A stretch of DNA of 64,000 nucleotides. Source: Flagellimonas myxillae (GTDB taxonomy: Bacteria > Bacteroidota > Bacteroidia > Flavobacteriales > Flavobacteriaceae). Below, piece after piece: positions 16,283 to 25,669 of this stretch; position 1 is the stretch's first letter, and each line of letters starts with the position of its first letter. Below the pieces are notes generated by a model. It searched no databases, was not told where the DNA came from, and saw only the letters and a list, made by a program, of their open reading frames with translations. The translations under genes were made by a program, and so were the position numbers. The stretch spans positions 248,001 through 312,000 of the forward strand of contig NZ_JAMFLY010000002.1 in NCBI RefSeq assembly GCF_023502235.1. Reading direction: 5' to 3'.

Positions 16283-17164
16283 TTAACTCCGGGATTTTTT
16301 TGAAATTTCGAGCTTATAGCCCACACCATGAACATTGATGAGATTAACACGGTCATCATCCTGGAATTTCTTTCTGATTTTTGAAATAAAGGTATCCAAA
16401 CTGCGGCTAACAAAGACGCCTTTGCTCTCCCAAACCTCGTTGAGCAACATATCCCGGGTCACCACCTGATTCAAATGATCACTGAATATTTTGATGAGTT
16501 CAGCTTCTTTGGATGTCAGTTTAATGCTCGCCCCATCCCTAACCAACCTATTTTGGTCCTTATAAAAAAAGTAGTTTCCGATGGTCGAATAGGCCTCTGG
16601 ATCGTAGGATGGGCTTGTTTCTTTTTGCTTTGCCCAAAACAGAAGTCCTATTCCAATGGAGCCAACTAGCAAAAGGGCGTACAATGAGGTGCCCATATTG
16701 GATTCCTGGGGGGCTGAAATATTAGGGAATTGCACATTGATGGTATAGCAGTTCTGAGGCAGTTTTCTAGCCATACAATGAACAATATTTTGCTCCTCAT
16801 CGTTAAATCTGGCATAACTATAGGAGACTTGCTTGGTATTGCATTCAACTACCTCCACCAAATAGTCCTTTGGGAGGTTTAAGGCATAAAAATTCTTCTC
16901 CACCGAAGCCACCAGACTGTCTGGGATTATGGGCAGTTCCGATTGAAAGGTCAACTCAAAATGGTTGGGCTTCAAGGCAATTATCGGCATTACCAAGGAT
17001 GTGGAATCTTTGTTTTGCAGCAATAGGGTATTTCCCGTGTTTCTAAGCGCCACTTTTATTCTACTGGAAAGATTTTCCTTAGGAGGTTCGGGCATATTGT
17101 CCAAAACCACATAAGAAAGTACAGCTAAAAAAAGGGCACTATATACGTAGATAATAATTTTCAT
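16283..17164 (-). CDS. membrane-anchored winged-helix transcriptional regulator
   Basis: A 293-residue one-component regulator. A membrane segment at 5-22, a roughly 130-residue extracytoplasmic region with three Cys (108, 130, 139), a second span at 160-178, then a cytoplasmic OmpR/PhoB-type winged helix at about 195-288 (KLTSKEAELIKIFSDHLNQV, MLLNEVWESKGVFVSRSLDT, NVHGVGYKLEI). This is the reverse order of ToxR/CadC, where the DNA-binding domain is N-terminal. It probably senses an envelope signal directly. Nearby genes are vsr and the aminotransferase downstream and yceI divergently upstream. Confidence 0.82.
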   Translation of the reverse strand: MKIIIYVYSALFLAVLSYVVLDNMPEPPKENLSSRIKVALRNTGNTLLLQNKDSTSLVMPIIALKPNHFELTFQSELPIIPDSLVASVEKNFYALNLPKDYLVEVVECNTKQVSYSYARFNDEEQNIVHCMARKLPQNCYTINVQFPNISAPQESNMGTSLYALLLVGSIGIGLLFWAKQKETSPSYDPEAYSTIGNYFFYKDQNRLVRDGASIKLTSKEAELIKIFSDHLNQVVTRDMLLNEVWESKGVFVSRSLDTFISKIRKKFQDDDRVNLINVHGVGYKLEISKKSRS

Positions 17165-17270
17165 TTCCCTAAAGGGTCAAGCAACAAAAATTTGCAATTT
17201 TTTGCATTTCATTTACATTTTCTTCACCACCTGTGGTACTCCTAAACCTAGTTTTGTCCAAAACGAAACA

Positions 17271-17855
17271 ATGAAAAAAATCATCTTATTAGTCGTGGGC
17301 ATTGGGTTTAATGCCTTTATGTATGGACAAGGTACCATAAATATTGATACAGAAAAGAGCGTGATTAAATGGACAGGATCCAAATTGTTCCAGTTCGATG
17401 CGCACAATGGCACGGTAAAGTTTTCAAAAGGCACACTATTGTGGTCCGGGGAAAGGATAATGGGAGGTCATTTTGAGGCGGATATGAATTCCATTATCAA
17501 TACAGATGGCAAATACAACGAAATGCTGGTTTCACATTTAAAAAATGAAGATTTCTTCGATGTAGCGAACCATCCAATCTCCCAATTGAAGATTGTGGAG
17601 GTCTTTTACGTCGATTACGGAAAATTAAGTGTCGAAGCACTTTTGACTATAAAGGAGGTTACCCATCCCATAAAATTTGAGATGAGTGTTGAGGAACAAG
17701 AACAGACATTTGTGTTTACATCCAAGTTTGAAATTGATAGAACCCGCTGGGGCATTAAATATGAATCCAAGGGAGTTATTGGCAGTGTTAAAGAAAGTAT
17801 CATTTCGGATGCTATTGGATTTGAGGTGGTGCTGGTTACCAAACCTGGGTGTTAG
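17271..17855 (+). CDS. YceI family periplasmic protein
   Basis: A 194-residue YceI-domain protein, a lipocalin-like beta-barrel that binds isoprenoid-type lipids in relatives. Signal peptide at 1-20 (IILLVVGIGFNAFMYGQ), then the typical VIKWTGSKLFQFDAHNGTVK and LSVEALLTIKEVTHPIKF blocks. The open frame reaches 17202, but ATG at 17271 gives the signal peptide. A TAGTTTTG box lies at 17249-17256 without an obvious partner element. The next gene starts at the base after its stop. Confidence 0.9.
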   Translation: MKKIILLVVGIGFNAFMYGQGTINIDTEKSVIKWTGSKLFQFDAHNGTVKFSKGTLLWSGERIMGGHFEADMNSIINTDGKYNEMLVSHLKNEDFFDVANHPISQLKIVEVFYVDYGKLSVEALLTIKEVTHPIKFEMSVEEQEQTFVFTSKFEIDRTRWGIKYESKGVIGSVKESIISDAIGFEVVLVTKPGC

Positions 17856-18818
17856 ATGAAAAAGCTTTTCTTATTTCTGACGCTGTGCTCCTTGACCAAT
17901 ATCTGTTGTCAGCAGCAAGTTGAGGAGAAAGAAACCTTATGGACCATAGCTTGGAGCCCGGATGGGAATTACATCGCCACGGGAGGCAATCAGGATAGTT
18001 TGTTTATCTACGACGCCAAGACTTTTAAGCTGTTGAACACTTACCCGGTTCCAGGGGTACAACTTAGTAGACTGAAATGGCATCCCAACAAAAACCTCTT
18101 GGCCGTGATAACCCAGGGGAAGACCTTTAAGGCTAAAATACTTGACCTTCAAAATGAAAAATGGATAATGCTGCAGGATTTGGAATCGAGCTTTAGGGCT
18201 TTGGATTGGAATCACACAGGCGAACTCCTTGCTGTTTCTGAACTCGAAGATACAGTATCGGTTTATTCAATGGATGGGGTCCGTATAAGTAGATTTATGG
18301 CCGACTCTAAGGGTGTGGCCGGATTGGATTGGCATCCAACCAAAAATATAATGGTCACGGTTGGGGACCAGATTGGAATTTACACGCACTTGGGCGATAC
18401 CATCAATGCTTTTCAATCGAGAAATATGGAGACTTTAATTTTGTGTGTGGAATGGCATAAATCGGGCGATTTTTTTGTTGTTGGAGATTATGGGGAAATG
18501 GAAAACAATGTGAACGACAAAGATAAACTCATCCAATATTGGACTAGTGATGGTGAAAAACTTCATGAAATCAAAAAGGAAAGGGCGGAATATAGAAACA
18601 TTCGCTGGAACCCTGATGGAGAAAGACTGGCCAGCGCCAGCGACGCATTACGGATATGGTCCAAAGAAGGTAAACGAATAGCCGAATCGGCTTCAACGGA
18701 CGATTACCTCTGGGGAGTGGACTGGAGTCCGGATGGTAAGTTCATCGTCACATCGAGTAGTGAGGGGAGGATTGCATTGTGGGATAAAAATGCTAACCTC
18801 TTAAGAACTATTGAGTAA
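17856..18818 (+). CDS. WD40-repeat-like beta-propeller exported protein
   Basis: A 320-residue protein with a signal peptide (KKLFLFLTLCSLTNICC). The Cys 17/18 could be lipidated, but the lipobox is poor. At least seven WD40-type blades follow (WTIAWSPDGNYIATGGNQDS, LKWHPNKNLLAVI, LDWNHTGELLAVS, LDWHPTKNIMVTVG, VEWHKSGDFFVVG, IRWNPDGERLASAS, VDWSPDGKFIVTSSSEGRIA). Such propellers are protein-binding platforms; the partner is unknown. It is immediately downstream of yceI in the same operon and ends at a terminator. Confidence 0.85.
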   Translation: MKKLFLFLTLCSLTNICCQQQVEEKETLWTIAWSPDGNYIATGGNQDSLFIYDAKTFKLLNTYPVPGVQLSRLKWHPNKNLLAVITQGKTFKAKILDLQNEKWIMLQDLESSFRALDWNHTGELLAVSELEDTVSVYSMDGVRISRFMADSKGVAGLDWHPTKNIMVTVGDQIGIYTHLGDTINAFQSRNMETLILCVEWHKSGDFFVVGDYGEMENNVNDKDKLIQYWTSDGEKLHEIKKERAEYRNIRWNPDGERLASASDALRIWSKEGKRIAESASTDDYLWGVDWSPDGKFIVTSSSEGRIALWDKNANLLRTIE

Positions 18819-18823
18819 CAAAA

Positions 18824-18855
18824 AACCCAAATTCCTACTGGAGTTTGGGTTTTGA
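18824..18855. terminator. bidirectional terminator between WD40 gene and sdhB
   Basis: AACCCAAATTCC (18824-18835) pairs with GGAGTTTGGGTT (18840-18851) with one G-U pair, flanked by A-run on the left and T-rich DNA on the right. Serves both convergent units. Confidence 0.8.
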
Positions 18856-18873
18856 TTTTTATGTATTGGATTT

Positions 18874-19620
18874 TTATCCTTTTAAGGTTGCCGAAAGGTA
18901 TTCCCGGTTCATACGGGCAATGTTCTCCAAGGAAATACCTTTGGGACATTCCACTTCGCAAGCTCCGGTATTGGTACAGTTTCCAAAACCTTCCAAATCC
19001 ATCTGGCGAACCATGTTCTCCACACGCTCTGCAGCTTCAACTTGACCTTGTGGCAATAGCGCAAATTGGGAAACCTTGGCGGAGGTAAACAACATGGCAC
19101 TTGCATTTTTACAAGCAGCAACGCAAGCTCCGCATCCGATACACGTAGCCGCATCCATGGCTTTATCCGCATCTTCTTTGCGAATGGGAATGGCATTGGC
19201 ATCCACGGTGTTTCCAGAGGTGTTTACCGAAATATAGCCCCCAGCCTGTTGGATTCTGTCAAAAGCACTACGATCCACAATCAAATCCTTGATAACAGGA
19301 AACGCTTTAGCGCGGAAAGGCTCGATCACAATGGTATCCCCATCGTTGAACTTTCGCATGTGCAATTGGCAGGTAGTGATCAAACGATCGGGGCCGTGCG
19401 GTTCACCGTTGATTTGCAAGGAACAGGTTCCGCAGATTCCTTCCCTGCAATCGTGGTCAAATTCCACAGGTTCCTCTCCTTTGGAAACCAATTCTTCGTT
19501 TAGGATATCCAACATTTCCAAAAAGGACATATCGCCTTCAACCCCATCTAGGGTATAGTCTACAATTTGACCTTTTGCGGAAGCATCTTTTTGACGCCAA
19601 ATTTTTAATGTCAGTTTCAT
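18874..19620 (-). CDS. sdhB: succinate dehydrogenase/fumarate reductase iron-sulfur subunit
   Basis: A 248-residue subunit passing electrons from the flavoprotein to the membrane quinone site. The [2Fe-2S] cysteines are in [12 protein letters not shown] with a further Cys in LITTCQLH. The [4Fe-4S]/[3Fe-4S] cysteines are in [11 protein letters not shown] and [15 protein letters not shown]. Last gene of the sdhC-A-B operon, 68 bp after sdhA. Confidence 0.96.
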   Translation of the reverse strand: MKLTLKIWRQKDASAKGQIVDYTLDGVEGDMSFLEMLDILNEELVSKGEEPVEFDHDCREGICGTCSLQINGEPHGPDRLITTCQLHMRKFNDGDTIVIEPFRAKAFPVIKDLIVDRSAFDRIQQAGGYISVNTSGNTVDANAIPIRKEDADKAMDAATCIGCGACVAACKNASAMLFTSAKVSQFALLPQGQVEAAERVENMVRQMDLEGFGNCTNTGACEVECPKGISLENIARMNREYLSATLKG

Positions 19621-19688
19621 AACTTCGTTATTCTTAGTTATTGGTTAATGGGTTCCTAGTTATTCGACTTTAGAATCAACCGTAAACT

Positions 19689-21692
19689 CTACTTATAACT
19701 TCTTGTTTTCAGCTCAATATTTTCGTAAACCAAATCTTCCTTGTGAAGCACAGCGTCCTTAGGTTCGCCTTTAAACTCCCATGCTGCCACATATTTAAAG
19801 TTCTTATCATCCCTAAGGGCCTCACCCTCTTCAGTCTGGTATTCTTCGCGGAAGTGCCCTCCACAAGATTCATTTCTATGCAATGCATCTTTGGCAAAAA
19901 GCTCACCCAATTCCAAGAAATCGGCAACCCTTCCGGCCTTTTCAAGCTCTTGGTTTTTGGAATCCGCGCTTCCTGGGATTTTTACATTTTCCCAGAAATC
20001 TTTGCGCAGCTCCGCAATCTCACCGATGGCTTCTTCAAGTTCTTTGGCGTTTCTGGACATACCACATTTATTCCACATGATCTTACCCAGCTTTTTGTGG
20101 TAGTAATCCACGGAATGGATTCCGGTACCCGACATCAATTTTTCCAAACGGCCCCTAACTTCATTTTCCGCTGCTTCAAATTCAGGAGAATCCGTTGCAA
20201 TGGCCCCGGTTCGAATGTCATCTGCCAAGAAATCACCAATGGTATAGGGAAGTACAAAATATCCATCTGCCAAACCTTGCATCAATGCCGAAGCACCCAA
20301 ACGGTTGGCGCCGTGATCGCTAAAATTGGCCTCTCCGGCGCAGTAGCATCCGGGAATAGTGGTCTGTAGATTGTAGTCCACCCAAAGGCCACCCATGGTA
20401 TAGTGCACTGCAGGGTAGATCATCATTGGGGTTTTGTACGGATTTTCATCCACAATTTTTTCGTACATCTGGAAGAGGTTTCCATATTTGGCCTCAATAA
20501 TCTCCTCGCCCAGTTTTAATATAGTTGCATTGTCTGGATCCTTTATTCCGGAGGTCATGGCTTTTTCCCTACCGTAGCGGTCAATCGCTGCTGCAAAATC
20601 AAGATAAACGGCCTCCCCGGTTTTATTCACTCCAAATCCGGCATCGCATCGTTCCTTGGCTGCCCTTGAGGCCACATCACGTGGAACCAAGTTTCCAAAA
20701 GCAGGATATCTGCGTTCCAAGTAATAGTCACGTTCTTCTTCCGCAAGTTGTGTAGGTTTCAATTTACCTTCGCGGATGGCAATGGCATCCTCCTTGCGTT
20801 TAGGCACCCAGATTCTTCCGTCATTTCTTAGGGATTCGGACATCAGGGTTAATTTGGACTGATGCTCCCCCGAAACTGGTATACATGTTGGGTGGATTTG
20901 GGTATAGCATGGATTGGCAAAAAAGGCGCCTTTTTTATGGGCACGCCAAGCTGCCATCACATTGCTCCCCATTGCATTGGTCGACAGGAAGAAAACATTT
21001 CCATATCCCCCTGTGGCCAATACCACGGCATGGGCACTATGTCTTTGGATTTCCCCTGACACTAAATCACGGGCAATAATTCCACGGGCTTTTCCATCGA
21101 CCAATACCAAATCCATCATTTCATGACGGTTATACGCCTTTATTTTCCCGCGGTTGATTTGTCGGTTCATTGCTGCATAGGCACCCAGTAGCAACTGCTG
21201 TCCCGTCTGCCCCTTGGCATAAAAGGTTCTGGAGACCAGTACCCCTCCAAAAGAACGGTTATCCAACAGTCCGCCATACTCACGCGCAAATGGCACCCCT
21301 TGGGCAACACATTGATCGATGATGTTGGCCGATTCTTCTGCCAAGCGATATACATTGGCTTCCCTGGAACGGTAATCCCCACCTTTAATGGTATCGTAGA
21401 AAAGGCGATAGAAACTATCTCCATCCCCTTGGTAGTTTTTGGCCGCATTGATTCCCCCTTGGGCCGCAATGGAGTGTGCTCTTCTAGGTGAATCTTGATA
21501 GCAGAAAGTCTTTACGTTATAACCCAATTCGGCCAAGGTCGCTGCTGCGGCACCACCGGCCAAACCTGTTCCTACCACGATAACATCAATGTTACGTTTG
21601 TTGGCAGGGTTTACCAAGTCGATTTCATTCTTATGCTTGGTCCACTTATCGGCCAAAGGACCGGATGGAATTTTGGAATCCAATATGCCCAT
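19689..21692 (-). CDS. sdhA: succinate dehydrogenase/fumarate reductase flavoprotein subunit
   Basis: A 667-residue FAD subunit that oxidises succinate in the TCA cycle. FAD-binding [18 protein letters not shown] at the N-terminus, covalent-FAD region [20 protein letters not shown], and the late [20 protein letters not shown] block. The length above 600 residues is typical of the Bacteroidota/Wolinella-type enzyme. Two bases separate it from sdhC. Confidence 0.97.
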   Translation of the reverse strand: MGILDSKIPSGPLADKWTKHKNEIDLVNPANKRNIDVIVVGTGLAGGAAAATLAELGYNVKTFCYQDSPRRAHSIAAQGGINAAKNYQGDGDSFYRLFYDTIKGGDYRSREANVYRLAEESANIIDQCVAQGVPFAREYGGLLDNRSFGGVLVSRTFYAKGQTGQQLLLGAYAAMNRQINRGKIKAYNRHEMMDLVLVDGKARGIIARDLVSGEIQRHSAHAVVLATGGYGNVFFLSTNAMGSNVMAAWRAHKKGAFFANPCYTQIHPTCIPVSGEHQSKLTLMSESLRNDGRIWVPKRKEDAIAIREGKLKPTQLAEEERDYYLERRYPAFGNLVPRDVASRAAKERCDAGFGVNKTGEAVYLDFAAAIDRYGREKAMTSGIKDPDNATILKLGEEIIEAKYGNLFQMYEKIVDENPYKTPMMIYPAVHYTMGGLWVDYNLQTTIPGCYCAGEANFSDHGANRLGASALMQGLADGYFVLPYTIGDFLADDIRTGAIATDSPEFEAAENEVRGRLEKLMSGTGIHSVDYYHKKLGKIMWNKCGMSRNAKELEEAIGEIAELRKDFWENVKIPGSADSKNQELEKAGRVADFLELGELFAKDALHRNESCGGHFREEYQTEEGEALRDDKNFKYVAAWEFKGEPKDAVLHKEDLVYENIELKTRSYK

Positions 21693-21694
21693 AA

Positions 21695-22363
21695 TTAATG
21701 TGTTATTGGGTTAAGGTGATGGTATAGGGCTATAAATACAAAAGCCAAAGGAACCACCACGGCGAATATTTTTGCAAAGGATTTAATGGACGGGGTGTAT
21801 TTATTGTTTACCCCCATGGATTGGAAAGATGATGCAAATCCATGCCATAAATGTAGACTCAGAAACACAAAAGAGACCACATAAATTATGGTTCGCCAAA
21901 ATGGAGCGAATTTTTCCACGGTTTCTGCATAATACCTTGTGGGATCCTCAGGATTCATCTGAATGTACTTGTAGCTCATTTCATGAACCCAAAAGTCATA
22001 AAAATGCAATCCCAAAAAGGCCAAGATGACCAAGCCGGAATAAATCATATTTCGGGAAACCCATGGGGCGGCCGCTCCACCTTTGAACTGAACGTAGCTT
22101 ATGCCACGCGCTTGTTTGTTTTTTATCTCCAAGGCAAAACCCATAACAAAGTGCACAATAACACCCACAATTAAAATGGGCTGCATCAGATATTGCACCA
22201 AAGGATTGTATCCCATAAAATGGGATGCCTCATTAAAAAAATCGGGGGAAATCACCGATGCTAAATTGATGGTTACGTGCAGTACAAGAAAAATTACCAG
22301 AAAAAGACCCGAAAGTGCCATCACTACTTTGCGGGCAATCGAAGATTTTATCAATCCACTCAT
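21695..22363 (-). CDS. sdhC: succinate dehydrogenase cytochrome b subunit
   Basis: A 222-residue membrane anchor with about five spans ([93 protein letters not shown]). Histidines in spans 1, 2, 3 and 4 fit a diheme cytochrome b of the single-subunit type working with menaquinone. An in-frame non-ATG start at 22384 exists, but it falls on the -7 box of the promoter at 22382-22412, so ATG at 22363 is the start. Confidence 0.95.
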   Translation of the reverse strand: MSGLIKSSIARKVVMALSGLFLVIFLVLHVTINLASVISPDFFNEASHFMGYNPLVQYLMQPILIVGVIVHFVMGFALEIKNKQARGISYVQFKGGAAAPWVSRNMIYSGLVILAFLGLHFYDFWVHEMSYKYIQMNPEDPTRYYAETVEKFAPFWRTIIYVVSFVFLSLHLWHGFASSFQSMGVNNKYTPSIKSFAKIFAVVVPLAFVFIALYHHLNPITH

Positions 22364-22381
22364 TAGCGTTGGTTTAGAAAG

Positions 22382-22412
22382 CAAATTTACGTCACGGGTG
22401 AGTTTTTAACAA
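22382..22412 (-). promoter_or_regulatory. sdhCAB promoter (TTG-N20-TAAATTTG)
   Basis: On the minus strand TTG (22412-22410), exactly 20 nt, then TAAATTTG (22389-22382), a full match to the Bacteroidota housekeeping -33/-7 pattern. Predicted start of transcription is near 22376, giving a leader of about 13 nt before sdhC. Confidence 0.7.
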
Positions 22413-22560
22413 GCTTTGAACATTTATAAAGAGCTTATTTAGACCGATTATAACCAAGCCTTCCAAACAGCTCGAACTCAAAGGAATTATTCCCAATAAT
22501 TTTCAAACAAATGGGAATTTTAACCGATATTACCATTGATTTACATCAGACCGAACACCA

Positions 22561-23451
22561 ATGCATATCGCCATTCTATCTGTAAGTCTCAACGTGCATT
22601 CTACCCGAAGGATTCTCGAGGAAGCGCAGCATGCCGGCCATTATGTGGAGCTGATAGACCATACCAAGTGCTCTGTAAAACTTGGAGAGGGCAGACCCCA
22701 AATTTATTTTGAGGAAGAAAATGTCACCAACGAGTTTGATGCGATAATTCCCAGGATTGGCGCGAAAGTAACCCGTCATGGTGCCGCCATCGTTAAGCAG
22801 TTTGAAATGAACAATGTGTTCAGCACCGCAAGGTCTTTGGGGATTACGCGTGCCAGAAATAAGGTGCGCACTTTGCAGATTATGGCGCGAAAAGGTATTC
22901 CCATTCCGGAAACCGTGTTTTCCATCAATCCGGACAACATTGAAGAACAGATCAAGCTTTTGGGAGGTCCGCCGGTAATCATAAAACTGCAAGAAGGCAC
23001 CCATGGGATGGGAGTGATTTTGGCCGAAACGAGAAAATCTGCCAAGTCTATCATAGATACCTTTTATAAAATGGATACCAGCATTTTACTACAGCGGTAT
23101 ATCGCCGAGGCCAATGGGGAAGATATCCGAATTATTGTGGTGGGCAATAAGGTAGTGGCCAGTATGAAGCGCACTAGCGATTTGGATGATTTTAGGTCCA
23201 ACGTGCACCGCGGGGCGGATACCACGGCCATAAAGCCAACGGCCAAAGAACAGTTCATTGCCCTAAATGCCACAAAATATTTGGGATTGGGCGTAGCCGG
23301 GGTAGATTTGATGCGTTCCAAAAAAGGCCCGGTCTTGATAGAAGTAAACGCGTCACCTGGCCTACAGGGCATTGAAGCCGCTACAGGTGTCAACGTTGCC
23401 AAACACATCGTTCAATTTGTGGAAAAGAATGGGTACAGAAGGAGAAAATAA
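22561..23451 (+). CDS. rimK: RimK-type ATP-grasp alpha-L-glutamate ligase
   Basis: A 296-residue ATP-grasp ligase. In E. coli RimK adds glutamates to the C-terminus of ribosomal protein S6; relatives make other glutamate tails. Seen: MHIAILSVSLNVHSTRRILE, the S6-ligase phrase DAIIPRIGAKVTRHGAAIVK, the ATP loop LQEGTHGMGVILAE and metal site VLIEVNASPGLQGIE. It overlaps the following aspartoacylase-like gene by 23 bp, a pairing known for rimK. Upstream is a 176-bp region divergent from sdhC with a small AATTATT/AATAATT inverted repeat (22485-22501). Confidence 0.93.
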   Translation: MHIAILSVSLNVHSTRRILEEAQHAGHYVELIDHTKCSVKLGEGRPQIYFEEENVTNEFDAIIPRIGAKVTRHGAAIVKQFEMNNVFSTARSLGITRARNKVRTLQIMARKGIPIPETVFSINPDNIEEQIKLLGGPPVIIKLQEGTHGMGVILAETRKSAKSIIDTFYKMDTSILLQRYIAEANGEDIRIIVVGNKVVASMKRTSDLDDFRSNVHRGADTTAIKPTAKEQFIALNATKYLGLGVAGVDLMRSKKGPVLIEVNASPGLQGIEAATGVNVAKHIVQFVEKNGYRRRK

Positions 23452-24388
23452 GACCTTGATGATCAATGGGGAGCAAATTGCCCCGGGACAAAGCAAGTTG
23501 GTACAGATCAATATTGCCCGACTACCAACCGGCACGTTGATCCATATTCCGGTACACGTATTCAACGGGAAAAAAGCTGGACCTACGGTTTTGGTCCAGG
23601 CGGGATTGCACGGAGACGAAATCAATGGGGTGGAGACCGCCAGGCGCATGCTCCAAAACAATCGGTTCGATATAAAAAAAGGCGCTGTGATCGTAGTGCC
23701 TATTCTAAATATTTTCGGGTTTATCCATTTTTCTAGGGATGTGCCAGACGGTAAAGATGTAAACCGTAGTTTTCCAGGAACACGAACCGGTTCCCTGGCT
23801 AGCAGAATCGCGCACACCTATACTTCGGAGATTTTGCCCCAAGTGGATTATGGGATTGACCTGCACACGGGTGGAGGCTTGCGACATAACTTTCCACAGG
23901 TGAGGTATTCCGCCGAAGATGCAAAAAGCAAGGAGCTTGCGGAGGCCTTTAATGCACCTTTATATTTTGCTTCAAGACAGATAGCGGGTTCGTTTAGAAA
24001 AACGGCCTTCAGAATGGGCATCCCCACCATTGTATTTGAAGCTGGTGAGAGTATGCGTTTTGATGAAAGTTGTATCGAAGAAGGGGTTCTCGGTGTACAG
24101 AATGTGCTGATTGCGATGGGGATGCTATCCAAAAAATCGAACAGAAAGAAAAGAAAATCCATTCATCTGCAACGGACCCGATGGGTTCGAGCTTCACGGG
24201 CGGGGATGTTCATTCCCCAGGTGGAAAATGGGATGGCAGTGACCAAAGGCCAAACCCTGGGAATGGTTACCGATACCTATGCCAAAAAGAACAAAAAAAT
24301 AAAAGCTCCTTTTGATGGTTACGTGTTCTGTATTAATCATCAGGCTGTGGTGAACCAAGGAGATGCCCTGTTCCATTTAGGGCATTAA
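23429..24388 (+). CDS. succinylglutamate desuccinylase/aspartoacylase family metallohydrolase
   Basis: A 319-residue zinc amidohydrolase of the M14-like AspA/AstE group. Zinc-site motif GLHGDEINGVETARR, second ligand region DYGIDLHTGG, catalytic Glu in TIVFEAGESMRF, and a C-terminal biotinyl-lipoyl-like beta domain (GMFIPQVENGMAVTKGQTLG). The frame is open from 23372 inside rimK; ATG at 23429 is preferred. Being cotranslated with rimK, it may trim or remodel glutamate tails (inference). It converges on the next gene with a 4-bp overlap of stop codons. Confidence 0.88.
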   Translation: MGTEGENKTLMINGEQIAPGQSKLVQINIARLPTGTLIHIPVHVFNGKKAGPTVLVQAGLHGDEINGVETARRMLQNNRFDIKKGAVIVVPILNIFGFIHFSRDVPDGKDVNRSFPGTRTGSLASRIAHTYTSEILPQVDYGIDLHTGGGLRHNFPQVRYSAEDAKSKELAEAFNAPLYFASRQIAGSFRKTAFRMGIPTIVFEAGESMRFDESCIEEGVLGVQNVLIAMGMLSKKSNRKKRKSIHLQRTRWVRASRAGMFIPQVENGMAVTKGQTLGMVTDTYAKKNKKIKAPFDGYVFCINHQAVVNQGDALFHLGH

Positions 24389-24816
24389 TCTTGAAGGGCT
24401 TCATTCTTGGATTCCAACTTCGAAAGGCTCCAATTGATGGCAGTTTCCAAATCGGAAAATTGACGAATACTGTTCTTAAAGAACATCCGCTCCAAAATTA
24501 AACTGGCCAACCCGCTTTTATTATGGGCCACTACAGAATAGAACTCCAATTGGTTTCTGTGGGTGTAGAATTTTATCCAATCTGTAGGAACAACCGAATA
24601 GTTGTTAATACGATTGGAAATATAAGCTATGGGTTTTTCCCGTCCAATGATTTCATAGGCGGCATCTATAGCTTTTTTGGCCATGTTCCAATTAAAGACA
24701 ACATCCTCCTTTACCTCGGAAACGACAAGGCCATCAAAAAAGTAGAATATCCCGAATTCATATTCCCGGATTTCCCTGATGTTCCTGAAAAATTCAATGT
24801 CCCTTACACTTCGCAT
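24385..24816 (-). CDS. hypothetical protein, possible SpoIIAA/STAS-like fold
   Basis: A 143-residue soluble protein. Pattern: FDGLVVSEVKEDVVFNWNMA, AAYEIIGREKPIAYISNRIN, then FKNSIRQFSDLETAINWSLS, which recalls the SpoIIAA-like/STAS proteins common in Flavobacteriaceae. Identification is tentative. The opposite strand also has a 147-codon frame here, judged a shadow because its hydrophobicity pattern is not protein-like and it crosses the terminator at 24957. Confidence 0.65.
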   Translation of the reverse strand: MRSVRDIEFFRNIREIREYEFGIFYFFDGLVVSEVKEDVVFNWNMAKKAIDAAYEIIGREKPIAYISNRINNYSVVPTDWIKFYTHRNQLEFYSVVAHNKSGLASLILERMFFKNSIRQFSDLETAINWSLSKLESKNEALQD

Positions 24817-24956
24817 GCTTCCTGGGGATTAGGATGTACAATAAGGCTGGTTGGAAGCTGTAAAGTTATAAAATATCAGGTTTTGGTGGGAACAATTAGG
24901 GCTTTAAACGGTAAGATTTTATCGGATTTTGGCTCATTTTTTAAAAAGGGACAAAA

Positions 24957-24995
24957 TGCCCCGTGAAATGGAAGACTTATCCAATTCACGGAGCA
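24957..24995 (-). terminator. terminator of the PepSY-like gene
   Basis: A stem of about 16 bp (TGCCCCGTGAAATGGA with TCCAATTCACGGAGCA, two imperfect positions) starts 6 bp past the stop of the gene at 25001. On the minus strand it is followed by ATTTTGT. Confidence 0.7.
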
Positions 24996-25000
24996 AAATT

Positions 25001-25564
25001 TTAGTACACATATTTGAGTACTTTTCGCTCATTTCCCATAACAAGGTGAATCTTGTAGGTCCTTTTTGTCTTTTTCCCTCTTGTATAGTTGATTGCTAGG
25101 AGGGTGCTTTTAAAGGTCCACCCCGGAAAATTTGAACTGATTTCCTTACTAATTTTCAAAGGGAGCTTGGCATTCTTGTAGCGTTCCGAGGCATAGATCA
25201 CATTCCCCTCCGAATCGTACCGGGCTTGGATGTTTGCATTATTGTCCTGTAATGCCACATGATATTTGGAAGGCTCTTCCAGCTGAAAATCTGGCAAATG
25301 CGCCAAATCAAAATTGGCGATTTTATGTTGCCATTCGCTAACCATTTTGTTGGATTCCGCTATCGCAGTTTCATTCAGGTATTCCTGATTTCTTTGCATT
25401 GAGGAAGTTCGATCTGTCGAGGAATACAGTTCAGGCTTCGATGGTTCATTATAGGCCAAGAGAATATTTTCCTGTGCATTAATTGGGCCAAATGCCAATA
25501 AACCCAGTAGTAGCATCCAACCTATTTTAGTGGTAAATTCGATATTCAATTTTGTTGCTTCCAT
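25001..25564 (-). CDS. exported PepSY-like domain protein
   Basis: A 187-residue exported protein with signal peptide ending FGPINAQ (about residue 31). The C-terminal 80 residues (YDSEGNVIYASERYKNAKLP, then ISSNFPGWTFKSTLLAINY, then YKIHLVMGNERKVLKY) fit the PepSY-like/DUF2874 fold, seen in small periplasmic proteins of Bacteroidota. It is 105 bp downstream of an AraC-type regulator on the same strand, and a 21-bp-period direct repeat lies in that gap, so control by the regulator is likely. Function is unknown. Confidence 0.75.
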   Translation of the reverse strand: MEATKLNIEFTTKIGWMLLLGLLAFGPINAQENILLAYNEPSKPELYSSTDRTSSMQRNQEYLNETAIAESNKMVSEWQHKIANFDLAHLPDFQLEEPSKYHVALQDNNANIQARYDSEGNVIYASERYKNAKLPLKISKEISSNFPGWTFKSTLLAINYTRGKKTKRTYKIHLVMGNERKVLKYVY

Positions 25565-25626
25565 GATTTTACTTTTTGATTACAATGCAAATTTGGAGCA
25601 ACTTCCGGCGGGAGGATTTTCTTAAA

Positions 25627-25654
25627 AGTCCAATTTGTTTGCTCTGGAGTCCAA
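25627..25654 (-). promoter_or_regulatory. direct repeat AGTCCAA x2 (21-bp period) upstream of PepSY-like gene
   Basis: AGTCCAA at 25627-25633 and 25648-25654, 63-90 bp before the start codon at 25564 and just after the stop of the AraC-family gene. AraC proteins bind direct repeats of about this period. The repeats are only 7 bp, so chance cannot be ruled out. Confidence 0.3.
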
Positions 25655-25669
25655 AGCCAAAATTATGGA

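Noticed and set aside
24523-24966. 147-codon plus-strand frame
   Set aside because: Antisense to the 143-residue minus-strand gene and runs through the terminator at 24957; the minus-strand protein has the better pattern.
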